Below are positions 27,063 to 35,439 of a stretch of 64,000 bases of DNA, one piece after another (within the stretch, counting starts at the first letter, position 1; each line of letters begins with the position of its first letter). The DNA is from an uncultured Eubacteriales bacterium (GTDB lineage Bacteria > Bacillota > Clostridia > Christensenellales > UBA1242), in contig CARUPR010000004.1 of the NCBI GenBank assembly GCA_949077035.1, positions 62,001-126,000 of the forward strand, written 5' to 3'. The notes under the pieces were generated by a model. That model was not told the origin of the DNA, ran no database searches, and was given only the letters and a program-made list of their open reading frames with translations. A program made the translations under genes and the position numbers.

Positions 27063-27764
27063 ATGATTGATTATTCAAATAAAAAGGATGTTATTAAAGC
27101 AATTGAAACATTTGATATAAATTTCAATTTGGATAATATGCTAAAAGAGTTTTGGGAAGATAGAGATGTTGTTTTGGCTGCGGTAAAACGCAGTGGATAT
27201 TTGCTTAAATTTGCACCAAAGTTTCATGAAGACAAAGAGGTGGTTATGAGTGCAATTCCAACCTATCCTCATGTTCTTGAATATTTGCCAAAGTTTCAAG
27301 ATGACAAGGATGTTGCACTGGCAGCTGTAAAATTGAGTCAATATACCTATAAATATCATATATCAGAAAGATTGAAAGATAATATAGAAATATTTTTTAC
27401 CGCATATTTAAAGGACAAATCAGCAAAAGAGTTTGCATCAAAAAGACTTAATAAATGTTATGTTTTCAGTCTGTGGGGCGATAATGTCGAAAATGAAATC
27501 AGACAAATTCTTTCTCTTTGCAAAAGACCTTATGAATTTGCACTACTTCCTTTAGAAAGGTTTGAAAAGAAAAATTCAGAATTTCTTAAAATTGTAATTG
27601 ATGCAATCAGGCAAAGGCTTGCCGAACTTCCAAAAACAGAGGGAAATTTAAAATATACAAAAGAGATTTTAGGGCTTATCAAAGAAACAATTAAAAACAG
27701 AATTAAAGAATTTCAAAACAATAGTGCTTATTTGGAAGAAACAAATGATGGGCTTGAATTGTAA
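27063..27764 (+). CDS. DUF4116 repeat protein, shortened copy (233 aa)
   Basis: Closely similar to the preceding protein at both ends (MIDYSNKK; FHEDKE; LAELPKTEGNLKYTKEI) but 126 residues shorter, almost exactly five 25-residue repeats. It looks like a recent duplicate that lost repeats by in-register recombination, or the parent before expansion. AAAAGGGAAAAG precedes the ATG. Confidence 0.82.
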   Translation: MIDYSNKKDVIKAIETFDINFNLDNMLKEFWEDRDVVLAAVKRSGYLLKFAPKFHEDKEVVMSAIPTYPHVLEYLPKFQDDKDVALAAVKLSQYTYKYHISERLKDNIEIFFTAYLKDKSAKEFASKRLNKCYVFSLWGDNVENEIRQILSLCKRPYEFALLPLERFEKKNSEFLKIVIDAIRQRLAELPKTEGNLKYTKEILGLIKETIKNRIKEFQNNSAYLEETNDGLEL

Positions 27765-27824
27765 ATTTGTTTAAAAGATTAAGAATAGCACTTTCATTGT
27801 TTGCGCTTTTCTTGTATTCTTAAA

Positions 27825-27852
27825 AAAGCATATCAAAAATGATATGCTTTTT
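27825..27852 (+). terminator. Intrinsic terminator
   Basis: AAAGCATATC / GATATGCTTT with a 6-nt loop and a T-tract. It ends the DUF4116 cluster. Confidence 0.88.
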
Positions 27853-27991
27853 CGTTTGTTTGAAGATTGAATCACATTTTAAATATTTTCTGCAAAAGAA
27901 AATTTTTGATTAAATTTTAAAATTTGTTTTATATTCTTGAAATTGTAGCAAAATTATGATATACTCGTAAGGTTAAAAAGGATGAAATAAT

Positions 27992-29824
27992 ATGAAAAAC
28001 GAAAAAATTAGAAATATTGCGATTATCGCCCATGTTGACCATGGCAAAACCTCTCTTGTAAACGAGCTTTTGAAGCAAGGAAGTGTTTTTAGAGATAATC
28101 AAGTTGTTGAAGATAGGGTGATGGACTCAAACGCGCTTGAAAGAGAACGTGGAATTACAATTCTTTCAAAAAACTGCTCTTGCCTTTATGGCGATACAAA
28201 AATTAACATCATCGACACTCCTGGACACGCCGATTTTGGTGGCGAGGTGGAACGTGTGCTTAAAATGGTTGACGGCGTTTTGCTTGTTGTTGATGCCTAT
28301 GAAGGGCCAATGCCTCAAACTCGTTTCGTGCTTGAAAAGGCGCTTTCATTGAAGCTTAAGGTCATTGTTGTTGTCAACAAAATTGACAGAGCGGATGCAA
28401 GAATTAATGAAGTCATTGATGAAGTCCTTGAACTTTTCCTTGAACTTGATGCCAATGAAGAGCAGCTAAATTCACCTTTCATTTTTGCTTCTGCAAGGGC
28501 AGGAATTGCTAGCGTTGACCAAAATGAAAAGGGCAAGGATATGACAGCATTATTTAATAAGATTGTTGAGTATATACCTGCTCCAGAAGGTGAAGAAGAC
28601 AAGGCTTGTCAGATGCTGGTTTCTTCTGCAGAGCATAATGAATATGTGGGCAAGCTTGCTGTTGGCAAAATTTCAAGAGGCTCTATTAAAGTTGGTCAAA
28701 GTGTGACACTTTGCAATTATCATGACCAAGATAAAAAGACTAGGTCAAAGGTTGTAAGTTTATTTGTATTTGAAGGTCTTAAAAAGATTCCTGTTGAAAG
28801 TGCGGGTGTGGGTGAAATTGTTTGCATTGCCGGTCTTGAAGGTGTGCAAATTGGTGATACAATCTGTGATAGCAGTTTGGTTGAACCTGTTGAGTTTGTC
28901 AAGATTGCAGAGCCAAGTGTTGAAATGACATTTATGGTAAATGACAGTCCACTTGCAGGAAGAGAGGGTAAGTTTGTGACCTCTCGTCATCTTCGTGACA
29001 GACTTTACAAAGAGGCAGTCAAAGACCTTTCTCTTCGCGTGCAGGATGGTGAAACAGCCGAGCAGTTTAAGGTGAGCGGAAGGGGTGAAATGCACCTTTC
29101 AATCCTCATCGAAAATATGAGAAGAGATGGTTATGAATTTCAAGTTTCAATGCCAAAGGTTTTAATTAAAGAAATCGATGGTGTGAAATGTGAGCCTATT
29201 GACAGGCTTATACTTGACGTCCCAGAAGATTGCACCGGTGTTGTTATGCAAAAGATGGGTGTCAGAAAGGGCGAACTTGTGCAAATGAATCCACATGGGA
29301 ATCGTATTAAAATGGAATTTTTAATTCCTTCAAGAGGATTGTTTGGTTTTAAGAGCGAACTTTTGACCGACACTAAGGGTGAAGGCGTAATCAATTCTGT
29401 TTTCTATGATTATCAACCATGGAAGGGCGAAATTAAACGCCGCGATGTGGGCTCACTTGTTGCACATGAAGATGGTGAAGCTATCGTTTATGGACTTTTC
29501 AATGCTCAGGAAAGGGGAGAACTTTTTGTTGAAGCGGGCATGAAGGTCTATGCAGGTATGGTTGTTGGCTCAAACCCAAAAGGTGGCGATATTGTTGTCA
29601 ATGTCTGCAAGAAAAAACATCTTTCAAACTGCCGTGCTTCTGGCTCTGATGACGCACTTAGACTTACACCACCAAAAAGGATGAGTCTTGAAGATGATAT
29701 CGAATTTTTGGCTGATGATGAAATTCTTGAAGTTACACCAAAGAGTTTGAGAATCCGCAAAATTATTCTTGACCATAACCTCAGAAATCGTGAACGTGGA
29801 AAGGTTATGAGAGGGGAAATTTAA
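27992..29824 (+). CDS. typA: Translational GTPase TypA/BipA
   Basis: A 610-residue ribosome-binding GTPase of the EF-G/LepA family, involved in ribosome assembly and stress or cold adaptation. The GTPase domain shows G1 AHVDHGKTS, G2 ERGITI, G3 DTPGHADFGGEVER and G4 NKIDR. Domain II, the EF-G domain III/V-like parts (SGRGEMHLSILIENMRRDGYEF) and the unique C-terminal domain (GSDDALRLTPPKRMSLEDDIEFL) are all present. Length and order match the family. AAGGATG precedes the ATG. It appears monocistronic. Confidence 0.97.
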   Translation: MKNEKIRNIAIIAHVDHGKTSLVNELLKQGSVFRDNQVVEDRVMDSNALERERGITILSKNCSCLYGDTKINIIDTPGHADFGGEVERVLKMVDGVLLVVDAYEGPMPQTRFVLEKALSLKLKVIVVVNKIDRADARINEVIDEVLELFLELDANEEQLNSPFIFASARAGIASVDQNEKGKDMTALFNKIVEYIPAPEGEEDKACQMLVSSAEHNEYVGKLAVGKISRGSIKVGQSVTLCNYHDQDKKTRSKVVSLFVFEGLKKIPVESAGVGEIVCIAGLEGVQIGDTICDSSLVEPVEFVKIAEPSVEMTFMVNDSPLAGREGKFVTSRHLRDRLYKEAVKDLSLRVQDGETAEQFKVSGRGEMHLSILIENMRRDGYEFQVSMPKVLIKEIDGVKCEPIDRLILDVPEDCTGVVMQKMGVRKGELVQMNPHGNRIKMEFLIPSRGLFGFKSELLTDTKGEGVINSVFYDYQPWKGEIKRRDVGSLVAHEDGEAIVYGLFNAQERGELFVEAGMKVYAGMVVGSNPKGGDIVVNVCKKKHLSNCRASGSDDALRLTPPKRMSLEDDIEFLADDEILEVTPKSLRIRKIILDHNLRNRERGKVMRGEI

Positions 29825-29893
29825 TTTTTGTTTTAAAAAAACATGTCTTGAATATAAATCAAATTTTGCAATTTAGTTTAATTTATGAAAATT

Positions 29894-30058
29894 TAGTTTT
29901 AGGAGAACTGATACTTTTTTAGAATTTTGTTTTTAGGAGAACTGATTTTGTCTTAAAAAATTTTAGAATTTTGTTTTTATGAGAATTTAATTAGTTATAT
30001 TAATAGCTTGGGAGAGCGTGATTTAAACTGCATTTTTTAATAGCTTGGGAGAGCGTGA
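29894..30058. repeat. Two sets of short direct repeats between typA and the next gene
   Basis: TTTTAGGAGAACTGAT occurs twice (about 29897 and 29930), and TAATAGCTTGGGAGAGCGTG occurs twice (30001 and 30038, 37 bp apart). The rest of 29825-30138 is AT-rich with no gene. The spacing and the GGAGAGCG core recall the 41-bp repeat family. Confidence 0.6.
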
Positions 30059-30138
30059 CAATTTTAGCATTTTTTAAAAACTTAAGATAATTTTTTAGTT
30101 TATTATAGCTGCAAGAAAATTTGCATGAGGAGGGCATA

Positions 30139-30408
30139 ATGCTTATCAATCCAGAAGAAAAAAGAGATTTAAAAAAATCCAATAAAAGACTTGTAATTTT
30201 TTTGCTTATCACCTTTTTTCTTGACGGTTTTATTGCCTTCCTCTTTTTTAAATATACCAAAATCCATACAGCACTTTGTGTTTTTATTATATTGGTTATC
30301 ACAACAATTTTTTACTTGCTGTTTTTGTGGATATGTGGTAAAATTGATAAGAGAAGGGCAAAACGACTTGAAGAAAGTGGAAAGAAAGACCCTTTTACAA
30401 AAGAATAA
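30139..30408 (+). CDS. Small two-TM membrane protein (89 aa)
   Basis: A basic N-terminus is followed by two membrane segments near residues 18-34 and 41-62 (LVIFLLITFFLDGFIAFLFF, then LCVFIILVITTIFYLLFLWI) and a charged C-terminal tail. The start is ATG 30139 because GAGGAGGG lies 7 nt upstream; the open frame before it is that site. No family recognised. Confidence 0.65.
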   Translation: MLINPEEKRDLKKSNKRLVIFLLITFFLDGFIAFLFFKYTKIHTALCVFIILVITTIFYLLFLWICGKIDKRRAKRLEESGKKDPFTKE

Positions 30409-30600
30409 TATTTTTTGGTTTTCACTTTTAAATTAAATTATTTAAATAAACCATTTAAATAAAATCATTTTAAATTGTGTTTTTTAAATTTATATTTTTA
30501 ATCTAAAAGAAAAAACATATGAAAATTATTAAAAAAACATATAAAACAACATTTTTGAAAGAAAAATTCAAAAAATATATAAAATTCTTAGGAGGACAAG

Positions 30601-32037
30601 ATGGCAGACTATAAAATTATGCCACATAATATTGAAGCAGAGCAGTCAGTTTTAGGGGCGATTTTGATAGACTTACAAGCACAAATTGATATTTTTGGCA
30701 TGATGAATGAAGATGATTTTTATTCTCAAGCTCATAAAAGCATTTATGCTGTGATGAATAAAATTTATCAACGTTCTGAGCCTGTTGATTTTGTCACACT
30801 TACCGACCAACTTGACCAAGACAAACTGCTTGATAAGGTGGGCGGAATTGATTATATAACCACACTTACAAATGTTGTGCCTTCAGCTGCCAACTTTAAG
30901 TTTTATTGTGAAATTGTAAAATCAGACTCGGTAAAAAGAAAGCTCATCTATGCCGGTCAGAAAATCATTGAAAGTGCCTATGAATTTGAAGATAAAGAAA
31001 AAAGTCTTCAGCTTGCTGAAAAGGAAATTTTTGACATTGCTGAAAAGCAATCTCGTTCTGCACTTGAACATGTTGGTGCAAGTGATGGCGCAGTGAAACA
31101 CGTGATTGATAAGTTTGACCAAATTGCAAAGGACCCATATTCAATAAAGGGTATACCAACAGGCTATCGTGACCTTGATGCAATCACAAATGGTCTTCAT
31201 AATAGTGACCTTGTTTTGCTTGCGGCACGTCCTGGTATTGGTAAAACTTCCTTTTCTATGAACATTCTCGTCAATGCTGCCGTTGACCATGGCAAAAAGT
31301 GTGCTATATTCTCACTTGAAATGAGCAGGGACCAGCTTATGCAAAGGGCTTTATGTTCTCTTGCAAAAGTGCCAATGTCAAGGGCTTTGAATGGCTCTAT
31401 GGATGGCGATGAGTGGAAAAGAATTTGGACTGCAGCCAAAAAGCTTGAGTCAAGCGGACTTTATATAGATGACAGCTCGCTTACCACACCTGCAGATATT
31501 CTCACCAAATGCAGACGTTTAAAAGCCAAAGATGGTCTTGATATAGTCATGATTGACTACGTTCAACTTATGAGTTCTGCTGGCGGAAGAAAAAATGACA
31601 ATCGTCAAAATGAAATCAGTGACATTTCAAGAAATCTTAAGATTGCCGCCAAAGAATTGAATGTGCCAATCATTGCGCTTTCACAGCTTTCGCGTGGGGT
31701 TGAAAGCAGGCAGGGCGACCATAGACCAATGCTTTCAGACCTTAGAGATTCTGGTGCGATTGAGCAGGATGCCGACATTGTAATGTTTTTATACAACCCT
31801 GAAAAATATAATGATGTTGAGCAGGAAGATGAGCCTGGCACAATTGAACTTATATTAGCCAAGCATAGAAATGGTGGAACAGGGACTGTTAAACTTCGTT
31901 GGATTGGTGAATACACCACCTTTGTCAATCTTGGCGATAAATCACAGACCTTTAAAAAGAAAGACAGGGTAGAGGTTGACCAAATTGAAGAAACACCTGT
32001 TGAAAATATGACAGACGTTGATGTTTTTGATGATTAA
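30601..32037 (+). CDS. dnaB: Replicative DNA helicase DnaB
   Basis: A 478-residue hexameric fork helicase (DnaC of Bacillus nomenclature). The N-terminal DnaB-N domain (PHNIEAEQSVLGAILID) binds primase; the RecA-like C-terminal domain has Walker A ARPGIGKTSF, Walker B (LDIVMIDYVQLM), and blocks IALSQLSRGVESR and HRPMLSDLRDSGAIEQDAD. The C-terminal LRWIGEYTTFVNL end is typical. No intein is present. A strong site (AGGAGG) precedes the ATG. Confidence 0.97.
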   Translation: MADYKIMPHNIEAEQSVLGAILIDLQAQIDIFGMMNEDDFYSQAHKSIYAVMNKIYQRSEPVDFVTLTDQLDQDKLLDKVGGIDYITTLTNVVPSAANFKFYCEIVKSDSVKRKLIYAGQKIIESAYEFEDKEKSLQLAEKEIFDIAEKQSRSALEHVGASDGAVKHVIDKFDQIAKDPYSIKGIPTGYRDLDAITNGLHNSDLVLLAARPGIGKTSFSMNILVNAAVDHGKKCAIFSLEMSRDQLMQRALCSLAKVPMSRALNGSMDGDEWKRIWTAAKKLESSGLYIDDSSLTTPADILTKCRRLKAKDGLDIVMIDYVQLMSSAGGRKNDNRQNEISDISRNLKIAAKELNVPIIALSQLSRGVESRQGDHRPMLSDLRDSGAIEQDADIVMFLYNPEKYNDVEQEDEPGTIELILAKHRNGGTGTVKLRWIGEYTTFVNLGDKSQTFKKKDRVEVDQIEETPVENMTDVDVFDD

Positions 32038-32235
32038 GGCAAAAAAATAAATTATTTTATATTTTTTACTTGAATGTATATGTAAAATGATGTAATATAT
32101 TATTGTAAAATATTTATCAATTTTAAATTTATTTTAATCGATTTAAATTATGTCAAAACAAGATTTGTTTAATTATCAACACTTTAAAATAGATAAAAGT
32201 TTGACAAAAAATATAAATTATTAAAAGGAGGCAAT

Positions 32236-33222
32236 ATGGCAAAAGGTAATTCAAAAGGTTATTCGGCAGGTGGCGGAAAAAAATGGCTTATTGCAATAGC
32301 TTTGATTGTGCTTGTAGCCATTGTGGTTGTTGTGGTTTTGATTTGTATTCCACCAAATACATACAATGCCGTCCAAACATTAAATAGGACAACTCAATCT
32401 TCTTTCCTTGTCAAATCTCCGACAGACAAAGAAAATTTTAATGACCTAAAAAATAAGCTTGGTGCTGGTGAAAAATTTAATGTTTATCAAAAAGAGATGG
32501 AGGACTATGCCCTTATTACAGATTCCATTTACAATATACTTGATTTCTATAATGATAATTTGATTTTTGCCTCAAGTAATAAAAATTTAAAGAAAAATTT
32601 TAAACCTATTAAAAACAATTTGAATGATGCAAAAGCCATTCAAGGAAGATTAAGCAGTGCGCTAGTTAAGATGAAAGACATTGCAAGAGATACCGATTCT
32701 ATGAGAAATGCCATTATTGACTTTAGAAATGAGTTTGTAAAATGGCTTAAGGCAAACCAAAAGGCATTTGTTGCATTAAATTCTGCCTACTCGGGCTCAA
32801 TGGGCAACATCTTGGAAAACAATCTTGCAAGCAGAATCATTTTAAACACAGCAGATGAAATGCTTAGTGAATTGATTGCAAAAATAGAACTTGCAAATGA
32901 TTTTGATAAAAAAGGTGCTTCGCTTGATAAAAATTATTATAAAGCTGAAGCAATGACAGGGCTATTTACAGACTTTGTAAATAAAAATATTAAAAATGAA
33001 AATTCAGCTATAAAAAATTATTATTTTGATGAAGCTATTCAAACAAACTATCAAAAGTTTGACAAATTTATAAAGACCTATCCAAAAGATGCCCTTTCTC
33101 AGGTGATAGAATCGGTAAGAAAAGAAAATGGGAAAATTGTGTTTACAAAAACCTTTGAGGGTGTTGAAGACGCAGATGGTGTTTATAATACAGTCAAAAT
33201 TCTTTTGGGAGGGCAGGCATGA
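32236..33222 (+). CDS. Membrane-anchored hypothetical protein, operon with a lipoprotein
   Basis: A 328-residue protein with a basic Gly/Ser-rich N-terminus, one membrane segment near residues 17-38 (WLIAIALIVLVAIVVVVVLI) and a helical external domain. AAAAGGAGG precedes the ATG. Its stop overlaps the start of the downstream lipoprotein by four bases (ATGA), so the two are co-translated and probably act together at the cell surface. No family recognised. Confidence 0.7.
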   Translation: MAKGNSKGYSAGGGKKWLIAIALIVLVAIVVVVVLICIPPNTYNAVQTLNRTTQSSFLVKSPTDKENFNDLKNKLGAGEKFNVYQKEMEDYALITDSIYNILDFYNDNLIFASSNKNLKKNFKPIKNNLNDAKAIQGRLSSALVKMKDIARDTDSMRNAIIDFRNEFVKWLKANQKAFVALNSAYSGSMGNILENNLASRIILNTADEMLSELIAKIELANDFDKKGASLDKNYYKAEAMTGLFTDFVNKNIKNENSAIKNYYFDEAIQTNYQKFDKFIKTYPKDALSQVIESVRKENGKIVFTKTFEGVEDADGVYNTVKILLGGQA

Positions 33223-34229
33223 AAGTTAAGAAAATAATTTTACCAATAGTGCTTTCTCTTGTAATTGCTCTCTCTGGATTTACACTTTTTGGATGTGGCA
33301 AGAAGGAAGCTAAGGAAGAAAGTTTTAAGCTTTATTCAAGCATTGTTCAGACTATGAAAGATGACAACAAAATTTTTAAGAGTGATAAGATTCATGGGCT
33401 GGAAACAGATTTTTATATCAAGGATATCGGCTATAAAACTGCAAATAATAATCAGCTTCAAGGTTATCAATATTATGTTTCACTTTTAGGTGCGGGGCTT
33501 AATTTTATTGATGATTATTATGTCAAACTTGATACAAAGCAGGGTGTTGTAAAAAATGTTGCAATAAATGATGCGGCATATGCGATGAGAAATAGTTTTA
33601 ATGTTGTAAAGAGCGAGCATGAAAAATTGGTGCTTGCACAAAACACATCAAATCTTAATTTCAATATCTATAATGCACATTTCTACAATTATAGAATTTC
33701 AGTTTCAAACTTTATAAACAAGGTATATGATTGTGCTTTCTCTCTTGCAAATTACCTTGATAAATACTTGGGACTTTCTGCAAATGTAGGCACAAATAAG
33801 ATGTCACAGGAAAATTTTGATTTTTATCTTGATTATCAATATCTGAGAATTTACAATGATTATAAAACTTTGTATCTGATATCGGCAAAAGGTGCTGACC
33901 TTAATGTCAATTTCTTAAATGATAATTATTTCACAGAATTTAATAAACTTGTTTCTAAAGATAAATTGTCTATAGCAGAACTTGAAAATATAAATGACAT
34001 TGTTTTGATTTTTAATAATTTGGCAGGCACTCGTGGTGATGCGACTGCGGCAATGAAAAACTTTTCAATATATAATTATGTAGAATTTTATGGCAAGGAT
34101 TTGGTTGCTTACAACAAAGATTCTGAGCATGCTTATGCTTATGCAAGCAAGATTTCAGAATATTTTTCAAATGAAAATTCTGTTTTGAAAAATTTGACAA
34201 GAAAACTTGATAGAAAATTTACACAATAA
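33219..34229 (+). CDS. Hypothetical lipoprotein
   Basis: A 336-residue protein with a classic lipoprotein signal: basic MKVKK, a hydrophobic core and lipobox LFGC with the acylated Cys at residue 26. The mature part is mostly helical and Tyr/Asn-rich. Its N-terminal mature region (FYIKDIGYKTA...GYQYYVSLLGAGL) is repeated in the next reading frame segment. It starts with the four-base overlap with the preceding membrane-protein gene. It should sit on the outer face of the membrane. Function unknown. Confidence 0.8.
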   Translation: MKVKKIILPIVLSLVIALSGFTLFGCGKKEAKEESFKLYSSIVQTMKDDNKIFKSDKIHGLETDFYIKDIGYKTANNNQLQGYQYYVSLLGAGLNFIDDYYVKLDTKQGVVKNVAINDAAYAMRNSFNVVKSEHEKLVLAQNTSNLNFNIYNAHFYNYRISVSNFINKVYDCAFSLANYLDKYLGLSANVGTNKMSQENFDFYLDYQYLRIYNDYKTLYLISAKGADLNVNFLNDNYFTEFNKLVSKDKLSIAELENINDIVLIFNNLAGTRGDATAAMKNFSIYNYVEFYGKDLVAYNKDSEHAYAYASKISEYFSNENSVLKNLTRKLDRKFTQ

Positions 34230-34253
34230 ACAGCAAAACTTTATTCAATTGTT

Positions 34254-35129
34254 ATGAAAACCATTTCAGAAGATAGTTCACTCTTTGAAAATGGACCAAC
34301 TTATAGTTTGCAAACAAAATTCTATATCAAAGATATTGGATATAAAACAGCAGACGGAAAAATTCAAGGTTATAGACATTATAGGGCTATTTTGGCTGCC
34401 GGTCTTGAATATATCAATGATTATTATGGCAAGCTTGAAGTGGTTTCTGGAAATGTTGAGTCATTGACTGATACTGTGAAGGTTATGTTTGACCAATATA
34501 GAAAGGTTAAGATAGAGCATGATAAATTGGTGACTGCAAATAAAAAATCAAAACTTTCAGCAAATGAATATAATAAATACTTTGATTCTTACAAGCTTGC
34601 AATCGCTGAGTTAATAGATGATGTTTATGATTGCGCTTTGACTTTGAATGATTATCTCAAAAATGAATTGAATCTAGGCAGCAATTTTGGCTCATCAGAT
34701 ATGACAGAACAAGATATCAATTTCTATCTCGATTATAATTTTATTAAAATTTATAATGACTTCAAGGTATTATATATCGATTCAATAAATGGTGAAGATT
34801 TGGAAGCAGATGTTTTGAATAAAGAAATTTTAAGCAGTTTTAATTTGCTTACCTCAGCTGATAGAGTTTCAAGTTTGGCTATTGATAAGGCAAATAATAT
34901 TGCACTTGGTTTGGCTGTTGTGGAAGTCAATAGCGGTGAGTTTAGAGAAGCTGTTAAAGAATTTTCAATCTACAAATTCATCACACAATATAATCAAGAT
35001 ATTGATGCTTATCAAAAAGATGACGAAAATGCAGCAACAAATTATAAGAAAATAACCGATTATTTTGTTGGCGAAGATTCAATTTTGAATGTGGTTATTA
35101 AAAGCCTTAACAATTTGATTTTGGCTTAA
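34254..35129 (+). CDS. Second domain homologous to the preceding lipoprotein, in the same frame after a UAA
   Basis: The 291 residues align with the mature lipoprotein (FYIKDIGYKTADGKIQGYRHYRAILAAGLEYINDYYGKL; split here by family positions) but lack a signal peptide. The ATG at 34254 has no ribosome binding site. The frame is the same as the lipoprotein's and is open right back to that gene's stop at 34227-34229; the codons between already read KLYSIV, matching the paralogue's FKLYSSIVQ. So this looks like a duplicated second domain split off by one stop codon. It may be expressed by reinitiation or readthrough, or be decaying. Confidence 0.6.
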   Translation: MKTISEDSSLFENGPTYSLQTKFYIKDIGYKTADGKIQGYRHYRAILAAGLEYINDYYGKLEVVSGNVESLTDTVKVMFDQYRKVKIEHDKLVTANKKSKLSANEYNKYFDSYKLAIAELIDDVYDCALTLNDYLKNELNLGSNFGSSDMTEQDINFYLDYNFIKIYNDFKVLYIDSINGEDLEADVLNKEILSSFNLLTSADRVSSLAIDKANNIALGLAVVEVNSGEFREAVKEFSIYKFITQYNQDIDAYQKDDENAATNYKKITDYFVGEDSILNVVIKSLNNLILA

Positions 35130-35135
35130 AATAAA

Positions 35136-35167
35136 AAATATCGCTTTTATAGAGGCGATATTTTTTT
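35136..35167 (+). terminator. Intrinsic terminator
   Basis: AATATCGC / GCGATATT stem followed by a T-run. The next 270 bp to gltX are AT-rich and show nothing beyond a -10-like TATAAT about 24 bp before the gltX start. Confidence 0.85.
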
Positions 35168-35439
35168 GTTAATCTATAAATCGGGAAAACAATTGAGGAT
35201 TATAAAATTGAAATGTATGAAGAATATAAATTTAAAAAACTAGTGAGATTGTAAATTTAAAAACGTGTGAAGAAAAAAAATACGTGAAGCTTTAAAAATA
35301 TGAAAAAGTTGGTTTTTTCAAACAAGAAAAAGTTTCAGCAAAAATCCTAAAAAAGTATTAATTTAAATATCAAGGACTTTTTTAATTGATTTTTTTTGTT
35401 TTTATGATATAATTACAATAGAATTTTTAAGGAGAGTTT

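Noticed and set aside
29890..30060. CRISPR-like array after typA, and at 46459-46581
   Set aside because: The repeats are directly adjacent or only two per unit, with no unique spacers and no cas genes.
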